DNA of 64,000 bases from Methylomonas sp. (GTDB lineage: Bacteria; Pseudomonadota; Gammaproteobacteria; Methylococcales; Methylomonadaceae). Shown piece after piece: positions 8,098-17,755 of this stretch. The notes under the pieces are model-generated. The model searched no databases and was not told the origin of the DNA. It was given only the letters and a program-made list of their open reading frames with translations. Each line of letters starts with the position of its first letter. The stretch's first letter is position 1. The translations under genes were made by a program, and so were the position numbers. The DNA lies in NCBI GenBank assembly GCA_026989395.1, contig JALSJK010000078.1, positions 1 to 64,000 on the forward strand, read 5' to 3'.

Positions 8098-9276
8098 TTA
8101 ATTCAAAGCCTCTCTAGATCCCTTCTTTACTTGATAAGCTAAAATAATTTCTTCGGCTATTCGATGCCAGGAAAACATGGAGGTCACTATATTTTTCGCA
8201 GAATAAATAAAACTATTCTTCAACTCAGTATTTTTTACAAGAGTGACAATTGCCTGACTAAAAGCATCGGCATTAAGCGAAACCACATATCCAGCATTAT
8301 ATTCTGAGACTTCTGGGAAATGACATTCTTCTGAAACGATGACTGCACATCCATACGCCATTGCTTCAGTAATTGCCATGCTAAAACCTTCTTGCCTAGA
8401 AGGCAATACGAAACATTCCGCATTTTTCAATGCAGAATATTTGAGATCACCATAAATCGGACCAATAAAATGAACCTTACTATCAAGATTATTTTCTTTT
8501 ATTTTTCGCTCCAAATTTTCTAGTTCTCCATCATCATTTCCGGCAACAACTAGATTCAAATTATCTATCTGACTAGTTACTTGGGCGAAACAATCAATCA
8601 AAATATCCAATCCTTTTTTATAATGCAACCTACTTAGAAAAAGAATAAAGGGCTTATTTTTTAATTGAGAAAAGGAATCAAAAAAAATATTTTTGTCGAC
8701 ATTATCTTTAATTTTCTCAGGAAAAATACCATTAGGAAAAACACGTAATTCACATTGTAGACCAAGAGGTTTAATTAATGTTTTTTCAGTTTCATTAAGA
8801 CAGTGGATAAAAAGAGATTTATTCAATAAATATCTAGAAAAAAAAGTAAGCATTATTTTTTTCTTCCATTTTTTTTGTGAAAGGCTCCATGGGTCTAACA
8901 TGCCTCTAGGAGAAAAAACATATGGCTTATTAAAAATCAAAGCAATCACTGCACTCAGAAGTACAATTGGATCCCATACTCCATGCATATGGACAATATC
9001 AGCTTTGCGGATTTCATTAAGAAGAGGTTTAACAGCACTAATCGCCAAAACCTTATCCTTGATTCCTTTATTTGGGATTAAAACTAGTTCTATTCCATTA
9101 AAGTAAGGAATATTATTTTTAGTTTTTTCAATCCCTTTTTTTTGATCTTTCGAATACATAAAAGCTAAAGATACTTGATGATGCTGTTTTGCTTGCGCTG
9201 CAGCTAAACTTGGCGCACTAACTGCTGGCCCCCCATGTACAGGGTCAATTGTTTTAATAACGTGGAGAATTTTCAT
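8098..9276 (-). CDS. GT4-family glycosyltransferase
   Basis: A 392-aa GT-B glycosyltransferase. The N-terminal half starts KILHVIKTIDPVHGGPAVSAPSL and includes MHGVWDP and FSPRGMLDPWSL, seen in WcaI/WbuB-like GT4 enzymes. The donor-binding half shows ILFLSRLHYKKGLDILI, VVAGNDDGE and ECFVLPSRQEGFSMAITEAMAYG with the E-x7-E motif. It probably acts early in repeat-unit assembly on the cytoplasmic membrane. It lies 70 bp after wecB and about 70 bp before the exported glycosidase-like gene. The sugar transferred is unknown; the neighbouring fucose, glucuronate and ManNAc precursor genes give candidates only. Confidence 0.85.
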   Translation of the reverse strand: MKILHVIKTIDPVHGGPAVSAPSLAAAQAKQHHQVSLAFMYSKDQKKGIEKTKNNIPYFNGIELVLIPNKGIKDKVLAISAVKPLLNEIRKADIVHMHGVWDPIVLLSAVIALIFNKPYVFSPRGMLDPWSLSQKKWKKKIMLTFFSRYLLNKSLFIHCLNETEKTLIKPLGLQCELRVFPNGIFPEKIKDNVDKNIFFDSFSQLKNKPFILFLSRLHYKKGLDILIDCFAQVTSQIDNLNLVVAGNDDGELENLERKIKENNLDSKVHFIGPIYGDLKYSALKNAECFVLPSRQEGFSMAITEAMAYGCAVIVSEECHFPEVSEYNAGYVVSLNADAFSQAIVTLVKNTELKNSFIYSAKNIVTSMFSWHRIAEEIILAYQVKKGSREALN

Positions 9277-9345
9277 TGAATAGCTCAGGATAAAATTAAA
9301 TCAGGAATTACCAGCATATTACTGGCTTCGAAAAAAAATAACCCA

Positions 9346-10476
9346 TCAAAAAAGAAATGTAATAATTCTCGATGCCGCCTTCCCATCCCCATAAGGATTA
9401 TGGGCCATAGACATCCTTTCATAAACATCCTTATCCAACAAAACCTTTTCAACTCCACCTACAATTTTCGATTTATCCGTCCCGACTAATAACACCGTCC
9501 CCGCATCAACTGCTTCAGGTCTTTCTGTTACCTCTCTCATCACCAGCACGGGCTTTCCTAAAGAAGGCCCTTCTTCCTGAATTCCACCAGAGTCAGTCAA
9601 TATCAGATCACTATGATCCATCATCCAGACAAAAGGCGCGTAATCCAATGGATCGATCAAAAAGACGTTGCTAATGTCATTCAGGATTTCAAAAACAGGG
9701 TTTTGTACATTTGGATTCAAATGAACTGGATAAATTAAATCCCAATCAGGATATTTTTCTGCCAATTCTTTAATGGCGTTGCATAAATCAATAAAACCCT
9801 GGCCAAAATTTTCTCTTCTGTGTCCGGTAATTAAGATCAGCTTTCGTTCTTTATCGATAATTCTCTGAAACAGTTGCTCACCAAATTTTTCTGTCCATTC
9901 AGCTTCGGGCTTTGAATTAACTTTATCTCTGACAATCAAAAGTGCATCGATAACTGTGTTACCAGTGACGACAATTTTATCTTCTGGCACACCTTCGTCT
10001 AATAAATTCTGCTTTGACTTAGGTGTTGGAGCAAAATGTAAATCCGCAAGCCGACCAACCAGAGTGCGGTTTGCTTCCTCGGGAAAGGGGGCTCTAAGAT
10101 TACCTGTTCGCAACCCAGCTTCTACATGGCCTACTTTTATCCCCTCGTAAAATGCCGCCAGCCCTGCGGCAAAGCAGGTTGTTGTATCACCATGCACCAA
10201 AACCACATCAGGTTTTGCTTTCCGTAGAACATCACGCAAACCTAGTAAAACTTTTGCCGTTATATCGAACAAATCTTGATTTGGCGCCATCAAGTCAAGA
10301 TCATACTCGGGTATTATATCAAAAAGATTAAGAACTTGATCCAGCATTTCCCTGTGCTGTGCAGTTACACAGACCAATGATTCAATTTCATCATGCTTCT
10401 GTAATTCGAGGACAACAGGAGCCATTTTGATGGCTTCAGGTCTGGTTCCGAACACGGTTAGTACTTTTAAAGTCAT
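9346..10476 (-). CDS. wecB: UDP-N-acetylglucosamine 2-epimerase (non-hydrolysing)
   Basis: A 376-aa enzyme that interconverts UDP-GlcNAc and UDP-ManNAc in the cytoplasm. It has the N-terminal signature [31 protein letters not shown], the [20 protein letters not shown] loop, [10 protein letters not shown] and the C-terminal TDSGGIQEE, all typical of WecB/MnaA. The length is standard. The partner WecC (UDP-ManNAc dehydrogenase) is not recognised nearby: the dehydrogenase at 10788-12092 looks like a UDP-glucose enzyme. ManNAc may thus be used directly, or WecC lies elsewhere. Confidence 0.92.
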   Translation of the reverse strand: MTLKVLTVFGTRPEAIKMAPVVLELQKHDEIESLVCVTAQHREMLDQVLNLFDIIPEYDLDLMAPNQDLFDITAKVLLGLRDVLRKAKPDVVLVHGDTTTCFAAGLAAFYEGIKVGHVEAGLRTGNLRAPFPEEANRTLVGRLADLHFAPTPKSKQNLLDEGVPEDKIVVTGNTVIDALLIVRDKVNSKPEAEWTEKFGEQLFQRIIDKERKLILITGHRRENFGQGFIDLCNAIKELAEKYPDWDLIYPVHLNPNVQNPVFEILNDISNVFLIDPLDYAPFVWMMDHSDLILTDSGGIQEEGPSLGKPVLVMREVTERPEAVDAGTVLLVGTDKSKIVGGVEKVLLDKDVYERMSMAHNPYGDGKAASRIITFLF

Positions 10477-10787
10477 CTTATATGGTTTTCCAATAAATTT
10501 GTTTGTTTATTAACTTTTATTCACTCTTGTCTGTTGGTGCAATCTGCAGAGAATATTTAAGTTAGGTTAAAGTTTCCCTTTGATGTGAATTAAGAGACAA
10601 TTGTTTTTCCTATATTCATAGGGTTGGGATTTTTTTATTTTTTATTTTCCCCTCAACCAACCTTCTCCCTCTGGAGAAGGCTTTAAAGTTTTAAGCTCTT
10701 AATTCATATTTCATCAAATCTTCTTACTTTCGAGTGGGTACGGCAACTATTTCCCACCTAGGAGAAAATTTGAACGTTTCTCTATCT
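10477..10787. other. Intergenic stretch between wecB and ugd
   Basis: 311 bp of AT-rich sequence between two minus-strand genes, with no convincing ORF. It holds one strong hairpin at 10661-10680, listed separately. The stretch 10500-10620 probably contains the promoter of the wecB-led downstream part of the locus, but no clear -35/-10 pair could be picked. Confidence 0.5.
10661..10680 (-). terminator. Hairpin downstream of ugd
   Basis: Perfect 8-bp stem (CCTTCTCC / GGAGAAGG) around a CTCT tetraloop, 108 bp beyond the ugd stop. No U-run follows directly on either strand, so it may be a widespread intergenic palindrome rather than an intrinsic terminator. Confidence 0.4.
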
Positions 10788-12092
10788 TTACCTTCCTACA
10801 CAATAATAGTTTAGCCCAGCTTCTTCCATTAGCTTTGATTCATAGACATTTCGTAAATCAACAAATACATTTCCATTCATCATCGATTTTATTTTCTTCA
10901 AATCCAGTCCACGATACTGATTCCATTCTGTCATTAATACTACTGCATCTGCTCCATTACAGGCATCTTCAATAGAAGAGCAATACGATATGTTTTCTGG
11001 CAATAAAGGTTTTGCCTCTTCCATTGCTTCGGGATCATGCGCATTAATTTTTGCACCTTTATCAAGTAAGGCAGGTAATATCGCAAGTGCGGGTGCATCG
11101 CGCATATCATCGGTTTCTGGCTTGAAGGCAAGTCCTAATACTGCAATGGTTTTACCCGATTCAGATCCACCAAGCGCATGGCGAATCTTACTCACCATTC
11201 TGGCTTTTTGGGCTGCATTGACTTCAACAACGGATTCAACAATCCTGCTAGAAACACCATGCTCCTGAGCAATTCTAATCAATGCCAAGGTATCTTTTGG
11301 AAAACAGGAGCCGCCATAACCAGGTCCTGCATGAAGAAATTTCTTGCCAATTCTGCCATCCAGCCCCATACCTTTTGCAACTGCATGTACATCTGCTCCT
11401 ACTTGCTCACATAGCATGGAAATTTCGTTGATAAAGCTTATTTTTGTCGCTAAAAATGCATTTGCTGCATATTTGATTAATTCCGCACTCTCCAAATCGG
11501 TGACCAAAATAGGCGCTTCGATTAAATTGAGTGGCCGATACAATTCTTTAAGAAGCTTTTCTGCTCGTTCACTTTCCAGACCAAGAACCACTCGATCTGG
11601 TCGCATAAAATCACCGATCGCCGATCCTTCCCTCAAAAATTCAGGATTAGACACAACATCAAAATCAGCTTGTGGATTGGTTTCTATAATGACTCGGTAG
11701 ACCTGTCTTGCCGTTCCAACGGGGACGGTTGATTTATCAACAATAACTGTATAGTCCTTTAAGTGGACAGCAATTTCCTCAGCAGCTTGATAGATATATT
11801 TTAGATCAGCATGACCATCACCCCGTCTCGTTGGTGTACCAACTGCAATAAAAATAATGTCTGCATTTTTGACTGCATCTTCCAAATCCAGGCTGAAACT
11901 AAGCCGCCCGGCTTGTACATTTTTTTCAACTAAATCGTCAAGTCCTGGTTCATAGATGGGAATGCCACCTGCATTAAGCTTGTCAATTTTTGCTGGATCC
12001 TTGTCAACACAAGTCACGTCGGCTCCAAATTCAGCAAAACAAGCTCCTGAAACCAAGCCAACATATCCTGCGCCAATCATCACTACGTTCAT
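10788..12092 (-). CDS. ugd: UDP-glucose 6-dehydrogenase
   Basis: A 434-aa member of the UDP-glucose/GDP-mannose dehydrogenase family. The N-terminal NAD domain is MNVVMIGAGYVGLVSGACFAE; the middle has SNPEFLREGSAIGDFMRPDRV; the catalytic cysteine is in GPGYGGSCFPKDT; the C-terminal UDP-binding domain has GLAFKPETDDMRDAPAL. Those motifs and the length match bacterial Ugd (RkpK/UdgA type), which makes UDP-glucuronate by two successive NAD-dependent oxidations. UDP-glucuronate is a likely building block of this glycan, which would make the polymer acidic. It stands alone between gaps of 270 and 311 bp, so it may have its own promoter, possibly inside the repeat arm at 12160. Confidence 0.93.
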   Translation of the reverse strand: MNVVMIGAGYVGLVSGACFAEFGADVTCVDKDPAKIDKLNAGGIPIYEPGLDDLVEKNVQAGRLSFSLDLEDAVKNADIIFIAVGTPTRRGDGHADLKYIYQAAEEIAVHLKDYTVIVDKSTVPVGTARQVYRVIIETNPQADFDVVSNPEFLREGSAIGDFMRPDRVVLGLESERAEKLLKELYRPLNLIEAPILVTDLESAELIKYAANAFLATKISFINEISMLCEQVGADVHAVAKGMGLDGRIGKKFLHAGPGYGGSCFPKDTLALIRIAQEHGVSSRIVESVVEVNAAQKARMVSKIRHALGGSESGKTIAVLGLAFKPETDDMRDAPALAILPALLDKGAKINAHDPEAMEEAKPLLPENISYCSSIEDACNGADAVVLMTEWNQYRGLDLKKIKSMMNGNVFVDLRNVYESKLMEEAGLNYYCVGR

Positions 12093-12159
12093 TAATCCAT
12101 CCTTAAAAAAATGTTTTCAATAAAAAATTATTTGCAAAAACCATAACTCGTTAATTTAA

Positions 12160-12205
12160 TACCTGAATCCGTGACTTCACTACGGCGCAGGTGGCAAGCT
12201 CTTGA
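12160..12205. repeat. Single arm of a dispersed intergenic repeat
   Basis: TACCTGAATCCGTGACTTCA followed by CTACGGCGCAGG closely matches the right arm (read on the opposite strand) of the 165-bp palindrome at 34196-34360. The first 20 bp also match that element's left arm and the motif at 43628. It sits upstream of ugd, about 70 bp from its start, in the same relation to the gene as the 34.2-kb copy has to hslO. Confidence 0.6.
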
Positions 12206-12362
12206 TTTATTTTCTCCCCACCCAATCCTCTCATCAAAAGAGGGCTTAACTTAATGGTTGCCTTGTTACCTACATTGAAATAACGAATTCAGCTCAAGGC
12301 AATTCATACTAAATAATAGTCTGTATACAAAGTATAACGTGAATTTATTAGCGGGAACTGAA

Positions 12363-13301
12363 TCAATCGGCTTGTTGACTGTACCATTCATACGTCTTAG
12401 TAATCCCACGCTCCAAGTCTGTCCCAGCTTTCCAGCCTAATTCATTTAAAAACCCAACATCAAGTAATTTCCTAGGTGTCCCATCTGGTTTGCTGGTATC
12501 AAATTCCAGCTTGCCAACAAAACCAACCTTTTCTTTGACCAGCTCTGCTAATTCTTTAATGCTTACATCACGTCCAACACCGACATTAACTATCTGGTCG
12601 CCAGAATAATTCTCCATCAAAAAAACCGTGGCCTCTGCCATATCATCAACATACATAAATTCACGTTTAGGCTTACCTGTCCCCCAAATGATTACAGTAT
12701 TATCGCCTCGAATTTTTGCTTCATGAAATTTCCGGATCAGGGCAGGTAAAACATGGGAATTTTGCAAATCAAAATTATCTCCCGGCCCATACAAATTGGT
12801 AGGCATAAGGCTAATCGCATCAAAATCATATTGTTTCCGATAGGCCTGACACATTTTAATACCAGCAATTTTAGCAAGTGCATACCATTCATTGGTCGGT
12901 TCCAATGGTCCCGTCAGCAAATATTCTTCTTTAAGAGGTTGTGGAGCCATTTTAGGATAAATACATGACGACCCAAGAAAAACCAGTTTTTTCACTCCGG
13001 CCTGATAAGCTCCATTAATAACATTATTTTGGATAACCAAATTATCGTAAATAAATTCAGCAGGATAAGTGTTGTTAGCATGTATGCCTCCCACTTTTGC
13101 AGCTGCATCAATAACAATATCAGGTTGCTCTTGCGCATAAAACTGATTTACCGCTTGCGTATCTTTTAAGTCAAGCTCCCCTCTAGAACGTAAGACAAGA
13201 TTCTTGTAACCCTTACTTTGCAAATTTTTAACAATTGCCGAGCCAACCAAGCCATTATGGCCAGCCACAAAAATCCTGGCATCAAGTGAAATATTTTTCA
13301 T
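12363..13301 (-). CDS. fcl: GDP-L-fucose synthase
   Basis: A 312-aa short-chain dehydrogenase of the WcaG/Fcl type that epimerises and reduces GDP-4-keto-6-deoxymannose to GDP-L-fucose using NADPH. The cofactor loop is [13 protein letters not shown], and the catalytic Ser/Tyr/Lys lie in LGSSCIYPK and [19 protein letters not shown] and the length also fit. It follows gmd by 27 bp, and the two form the standard GDP-mannose to GDP-fucose module. A 270-bp gap separates it from ugd. Confidence 0.93.
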   Translation of the reverse strand: MKNISLDARIFVAGHNGLVGSAIVKNLQSKGYKNLVLRSRGELDLKDTQAVNQFYAQEQPDIVIDAAAKVGGIHANNTYPAEFIYDNLVIQNNVINGAYQAGVKKLVFLGSSCIYPKMAPQPLKEEYLLTGPLEPTNEWYALAKIAGIKMCQAYRKQYDFDAISLMPTNLYGPGDNFDLQNSHVLPALIRKFHEAKIRGDNTVIIWGTGKPKREFMYVDDMAEATVFLMENYSGDQIVNVGVGRDVSIKELAELVKEKVGFVGKLEFDTSKPDGTPRKLLDVGFLNELGWKAGTDLERGITKTYEWYSQQAD

Positions 13302-13328
13302 GATAATCCTTTCTCCTTTTGTTCCATT

Positions 13329-14417
13329 TTATTCGTGATAATTAAAGGTTTTATAACCTTCTCTACGGCATAGCTCATCTTTTTTTGCTGCCTGCAAGTC
13401 TTCTCTAACCATTTCAGCAACGAGTTCATCAAATCTGATTTTAGGCTCCCAACCCAATTTATTTTTGGCTTTTGAAGGATCTCCCAATAAAGTTTCAACT
13501 TCTGTAGGCCTAAAATAACGCGGATCAACAGCTACAATGCACTTACCAGTTTCTTGACTAAAGCCCTTCTCTTTCACTCCTTGTCCTTGCCAATCAATTT
13601 TGATATCAAGTTCATTAGCCGCTGCATTGACAAAATCTCTTACTGAATATTGTATGCCAGTTGCTATAACAAAATCATCTGGCTGTTCTTGTTGCAACAT
13701 CAGCCATTGCATTTCCACATAATCTTTGGCATGCCCCCAATCTCTTTTGGCATCAAGATTCCCCAAATACAAGCAATCTTGCAAACCTAGTTTAATTCGT
13801 GAAATTGCACGGGTGATTTTTCTGGTAACAAAAGTCTCTCCTCTCAATGGGGATTCATGATTAAACAGAATTCCATTACAGCCATAAATACCATAAGCCT
13901 CTCTGTAATTAACAGTAATCCAATAGGCATACATTTTGGCAACCGCGTAAGGAGAGCGCGGATAAAAAGGCGTAGTTTCTTTTTGCGGGATTTCCTGGAC
14001 CTCTCCAAAAAGTTCAGACGTTGATGCCTGATAAAAGCGGGTTTTTTTTTCTAATCCCAGCATTCTAATCGCTTCTAGTATTCTTAGAGTACCAAGAGCA
14101 TCTACGTTAGCAGTATATTCTGGCGATTCAAAAGAAACGGCCACATGACTCTGGGCGCCTAGGTTGTAGATTTCATCCGGCTGTACTTTTTGAATGATAC
14201 TGATCAGATTGCTGGAATCAACCAAATCCCCATAGTGCAGAACAAAATTTCGGTTTTCTATATGCGGGTCTTGGTACAGATGATCAATTCGATCCGTGTT
14301 AAAAGAAGAGGCGCGGCGTTTAATGCCATGAACAATATAATCTTTTTTTAGCAGGAATTCCGCCAGATAAGCACCATCCTGCCCTGTAACTCCTGTAATT
14401 AATGCTACTTTTTTCAT
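13329..14417 (-). CDS. gmd: GDP-mannose 4,6-dehydratase
   Basis: A 362-aa NADP-dependent dehydratase starting the GDP-fucose branch. It has [15 protein letters not shown] at the cofactor site, [16 protein letters not shown] with the catalytic Thr/Ser-Glu region, [12 protein letters not shown] carrying the Tyr-x3-Lys pair, and [16 protein letters not shown], all diagnostic for Gmd. It is the first gene of the minus-strand polysaccharide locus. The 137 bp in front of it are AT-rich and should hold the main promoter, though no clear boxes are visible. Confidence 0.94.
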   Translation of the reverse strand: MKKVALITGVTGQDGAYLAEFLLKKDYIVHGIKRRASSFNTDRIDHLYQDPHIENRNFVLHYGDLVDSSNLISIIQKVQPDEIYNLGAQSHVAVSFESPEYTANVDALGTLRILEAIRMLGLEKKTRFYQASTSELFGEVQEIPQKETTPFYPRSPYAVAKMYAYWITVNYREAYGIYGCNGILFNHESPLRGETFVTRKITRAISRIKLGLQDCLYLGNLDAKRDWGHAKDYVEMQWLMLQQEQPDDFVIATGIQYSVRDFVNAAANELDIKIDWQGQGVKEKGFSQETGKCIVAVDPRYFRPTEVETLLGDPSKAKNKLGWEPKIRFDELVAEMVREDLQAAKKDELCRREGYKTFNYHE

Positions 14418-14554
14418 TGGTCAATTAAGATCTCGATGATTAACTAGAATGTTAATTCTATCTTGTTTATCTTAAAAAAACCTTCAAATTACAATTTTTT
14501 TACACTCCTCTTGAGGTAGATTTCATTTCCCAATCATGAAACCAACAAATTTGG

Positions 14555-14929
14555 TTAATGGGACTGAGTAATTTCCGCACAATTATCTCGACCTTGAACC
14601 CGTTTGGTTTTAACTAAATATGCTTTGTCCTCAATGGTAATTTCCCCAATCTTGTCATTTTCTTGCATGGTCAAAAAAACATCATTGGATCTTTCTTTTC
14701 CCTCAATATGACCAATCCAGATCAAGATACCCTCTACGTTGATTATAATTCTGTCCCTGATTCCCTTAAGTCTCTGCCCGCTGGCCAATTCAATATCTAA
14801 AATATCAGACCATAGCGTTTCATTATCGACAGTAGCAAAACCATTCAGAGAATGGCATGTTCTTGGCAAAGTTTCTGCAATAGAAAATTGAGCTGAAGCT
14901 GGATTGATTTCTTTAGTTTCATTATTCAT
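14555..14929 (-). CDS. Small protein of unknown function
   Basis: A 124-aa cytoplasmic-looking protein without signal peptide or membrane segment. The middle, ILIWIGHIEGKERSNDVFLT followed by a Gly-x-Ile and a Tyr-Leu-Val strand, resembles the propeptide-like N-terminal domain of secreted reprolysin-like metalloproteases (W-x-G...G...S-x-V-x-L-T), but the protease part and export signal are missing. The start follows a plausible Shine-Dalgarno (AGGATC). It lies between gmd and the divergent ntrB. No function is assigned; the resemblance is by eye only. Confidence 0.5.
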   Translation of the reverse strand: MNNETKEINPASAQFSIAETLPRTCHSLNGFATVDNETLWSDILDIELASGQRLKGIRDRIIINVEGILIWIGHIEGKERSNDVFLTMQENDKIGEITIEDKAYLVKTKRVQGRDNCAEITQSH

Positions 14930-15076
14930 TTTGGTGATCCTAAATTACTATGAAATAAAGTTTAATCAAGTATCAGAGAAAAACTGTGAATTTGATGGCG
15001 TTTCTCCATAGATCAACAAAAAACTCAAAAACTACTAACTCCGTAAGCATAGGCAAGTAAATATTTTTATGATATT

Positions 15077-15093
15077 TGCACCAAAATAGTGCA
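15077..15093. promoter_or_regulatory. NtrC-binding site in front of ntrBC
   Basis: TGCACC-AAAAT-AGTGCA is a perfect dyad that agrees with the known NtrC consensus (TGCACY-N5-RGTGCA). It lies about 130 bp upstream of the ntrB start and 9 bp upstream of a TATAAT hexamer at 15103-15108 that has no good -35. The position matches the autoregulatory NtrC site of the enterobacterial glnL promoter, where phosphorylated NtrC represses. Repression rather than activation is an inference. Confidence 0.8.
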
Positions 15094-15220
15094 AACATGC
15101 TTTATAATGGGTCTAATCCTAATATTCTTATCTGGAACCTTACCTTTTCCACGCCTAGCTCCATATGGCGTAATAGTTGCTTGAAGATTGAATGCCATTC
15201 AAGTTTTTTAAACAAACATT

Positions 15221-16273
15221 GTGCTAGAAAAAATCCTAGATCATCTTAACGAATCAATCCTGCTGTTTAATCAACAATTGGAGCTGGAATATATTAACAG
15301 CGCAGGAGAGGAATTATTTGCCGACAGTTCCCGACACCTCATCGGGCTTTCAGCACAAAATTTATTTAAAAGCTCTGAGCCCGATTTTATTCAAGATATT
15401 AAACTTTGCCTGACTACCGGAGAACCCCTTGTTGATCGCAATTTAAACTTTCATCATTTAAAAAAAAGCCTGACCCTCAATTTAAGTACAACCCCACTCT
15501 TTGATGGCCAACAAATATCTTCGGTATTGGTTGAACTTAGCCAAGTCGACCGACATCTACAAATTTCCAAAGAGGAATATCTGCTTGCTCAACAAGAAGC
15601 TGCCCGTATGCTGGTTAGAGGACTCGCTCATGAAATAAAAAACCCACTGGGAGGCCTTAGAGGCGCGGCACAATTATTGGATGGCGAACTCAGCAATCCA
15701 GAACTAAAAGAATATACCCAGATTATTATTGCAGAATCTGACAGATTACAGGCCCTGATGAATAAAATGTTAGGGCCAAACATGCATCCAAATAAAATCC
15801 CTATTAATATTCACGAGGTACTTGAACGGGTGAGACAGCTTGTTATTGCCGAAACCTCAGACAGTATTTCAATTACACGTGATTTCGATCCCAGTATTCC
15901 CCTTATCAAAGCCGACAAAAACCAACTCATTCAGGCAATACTGAATATAGTCCGCAATGCGATTCAAGCTCTAGAAAATAAAGGTGAAATAATTTTAACA
16001 ACACGAATCAGAAGGCAAATGACCATACGCCGCAAGCTCTACAAACTCGCCATTCATATAGATATTACTGACAACGGACCCGGCATTGCTCCAGACATGA
16101 TCGGCCAGGTTTTCTACCCGATGATTACCGGGCGACCCGAAGGTACCGGTTTGGGGCTTTCCATTACCCAATCGCTTATCAATATGCATAACGGCATTAT
16201 TGAATGCCAAAGTGAAGCTGGAAAAACTGTTTTTTCTATTTTTCTACCCCTGGAGAATTGCAATGGAGAATAA
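15221..16273 (+). CDS. ntrB: Nitrogen regulation sensor kinase/phosphatase NtrB
   Basis: A 350-aa soluble histidine kinase with a GTG start. An N-terminal PAS domain spans about residues 1-110; the H-box GLAHEIKNPLGGLRGAAQLL contains the phosphorylated histidine; the ATPase domain shows NIVRNAIQAL (N-box), DNGPGI (G1) and GRPEGTGLGLSI (G2). The absence of membrane segments and the GLAHEIKNPLGG box are typical of NtrB/GlnL, which phosphorylates or dephosphorylates NtrC under PII control. It overlaps ntrC by 11 bp. The usual upstream glnA gene is not present here. Confidence 0.93.
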   Translation: MLEKILDHLNESILLFNQQLELEYINSAGEELFADSSRHLIGLSAQNLFKSSEPDFIQDIKLCLTTGEPLVDRNLNFHHLKKSLTLNLSTTPLFDGQQISSVLVELSQVDRHLQISKEEYLLAQQEAARMLVRGLAHEIKNPLGGLRGAAQLLDGELSNPELKEYTQIIIAESDRLQALMNKMLGPNMHPNKIPINIHEVLERVRQLVIAETSDSISITRDFDPSIPLIKADKNQLIQAILNIVRNAIQALENKGEIILTTRIRRQMTIRRKLYKLAIHIDITDNGPGIAPDMIGQVFYPMITGRPEGTGLGLSITQSLINMHNGIIECQSEAGKTVFSIFLPLENCNGE

Positions 16274-17675
16274 ATATACCGCCTGGATTGTTGATGATGA
16301 CAAATCCATTCGCTGGGTACTCGAAAAAGCTTTAAACAAGGCTGAAATAGCAACGCACAGCTTTACCAATGCCAACAGCCTTCTTGCTGAATTAGATAAA
16401 TCATTGCCCGACACATTGATTACTGATATACGGATGCCGGGTATGGATGGCATAGAATTATTGCAAAAAGTCCAGCATCAGCACCCCGACTTACCAGTGA
16501 TCGTCATGACCGCCCACTCTGACCTTGAAAGCGCTGTTTCAGCCTTTCATAGCGGAGCCTTTGAATATCTACCCAAGCCATTTGATATCGAGGAAGTTAT
16601 CAGTCTCGTTCAACGAGCCTGTCTGAACAGTACACGTCGTAATAATGCACAAATCGAAGACGAAAATATTGCCGAAACCACGCCCGAAATTATCGGTGAA
16701 GCGCCCGCCATGCAGGAAGTTTTTCGGGCCATCGGACGTTTGGCACGTTCTCACATTACGGTATTAATAAATGGTGAATCAGGAACAGGAAAAGAGCTGG
16801 TTGCCAAAGCCTTGCACCGCCACAGTCCGAGAGCAAAAAAACCGTTTATTGCATTGAATATGGCCGCAATTCCAAATGAACTCATGGAGTCTGAACTTTT
16901 TGGACATGAAAAAGGCGCTTTTACCGGTGCAAACTCAAGAAGATCAGGACGTTTTGAACAAGCCGATGGCGGCACTTTATTCCTTGATGAAATTGGCGAT
17001 ATGCCGGCAGAAATGCAAACTCGTCTGTTACGGGTTTTAGCCAATGGCGAATTTTATCCAGTGGGTTCTCACACATCATTAAAAGTAAATGTCAGAATTA
17101 TTGCCGCCACTCATCAAAACCTTGAGAACCTTGTTGAAAAAGGTTTATTCCGGGAAGATCTGTTTCACCGCCTGAATGTTATAAGAATTCATATCCCTCC
17201 ATTGCGCAATCGAAACCAGGACATTCCCTTACTGATGCAACATTTCCTTGCAAAAGCAGCAGCCGAGCTTAATACCAGTATTAAAATTTTGCAACCTGAT
17301 GTCGAAACCTATTTATGCTCACTCGACTGGCCTGGCAATGTCAGACAACTGGAAAATCTTTGTCAATGGTTAACTGTTATGGCCTCTGGCCGAGAAATTC
17401 ACATGGAAGAGTTGCCGCCGGAATTACTCAATCAAACAACTACGGAAAAGGCAGAGCCCATGGAAAAAGACTGGCAACAACTCTTCAGACAATGGGTCAA
17501 GAAGCAATTACAGAGCAATCAACCAGAAATTGCCAAACAAGCCATTTCAATTATCGAGGCAGAACTAATAAAAACAGCGCTAAACCATACCCATAACCGG
17601 CGGAACGAAGCCGCCATCTTGTTAGGGTATGGCAGAAATACATTGACCAGAAAAATTAAAGAACTTTCTCTGTAA
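16263..17675 (+). CDS. ntrC: Sigma-54-dependent nitrogen response regulator NtrC
   Basis: A 470-aa three-domain activator: a receiver domain (ITDIRMPGMDG with the phospho-accepting Asp near residue 54), a sigma-54 AAA+ domain (Walker A GESGTGKELVAK, the GAFTGA loop that contacts sigma-54, DEIGDMP, GNVRQLENL), and a Fis-type helix-turn-helix at the end (RNEAAILLGYGRNTLTRKIKEL). The ATG at 16263 is chosen because it begins the receiver domain (MENKYTAWIVDDD), follows GGAG, and overlaps the ntrB stop. An upstream TTG at 16200 would add 21 unrelated residues. It should drive nitrogen-assimilation genes under limitation. Confidence 0.94.
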   Translation: MENKYTAWIVDDDKSIRWVLEKALNKAEIATHSFTNANSLLAELDKSLPDTLITDIRMPGMDGIELLQKVQHQHPDLPVIVMTAHSDLESAVSAFHSGAFEYLPKPFDIEEVISLVQRACLNSTRRNNAQIEDENIAETTPEIIGEAPAMQEVFRAIGRLARSHITVLINGESGTGKELVAKALHRHSPRAKKPFIALNMAAIPNELMESELFGHEKGAFTGANSRRSGRFEQADGGTLFLDEIGDMPAEMQTRLLRVLANGEFYPVGSHTSLKVNVRIIAATHQNLENLVEKGLFREDLFHRLNVIRIHIPPLRNRNQDIPLLMQHFLAKAAAELNTSIKILQPDVETYLCSLDWPGNVRQLENLCQWLTVMASGREIHMEELPPELLNQTTTEKAEPMEKDWQQLFRQWVKKQLQSNQPEIAKQAISIIEAELIKTALNHTHNRRNEAAILLGYGRNTLTRKIKELSL

Positions 17676-17685
17676 GACTTTTAAT

Positions 17686-17714
17686 TTGATGAATCCTTTA
17701 GACTTTATTATGCT
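17686..17714 (+). promoter_or_regulatory. Sigma-70-type promoter of the tolC-like gene
   Basis: TTGATG at 17686-17691 and TATGCT at 17709-17714 are separated by exactly 17 bp, ending 41 bp before the ATG of the outer-membrane channel gene. It starts just beyond the ntrC stop, so this gene need not depend on ntrBC transcription. Confidence 0.55.
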
Positions 17715-17755
17715 ATGCTTCTTTTTACCCAATAAAAGTTTTTGTAATAGTTTTC

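Noticed and set aside
13298-13528. 76-aa minus-strand frame overlapping gmd
   Set aside because: It is an out-of-frame shadow of the 3' end of gmd, which has clear family motifs in the other frame.
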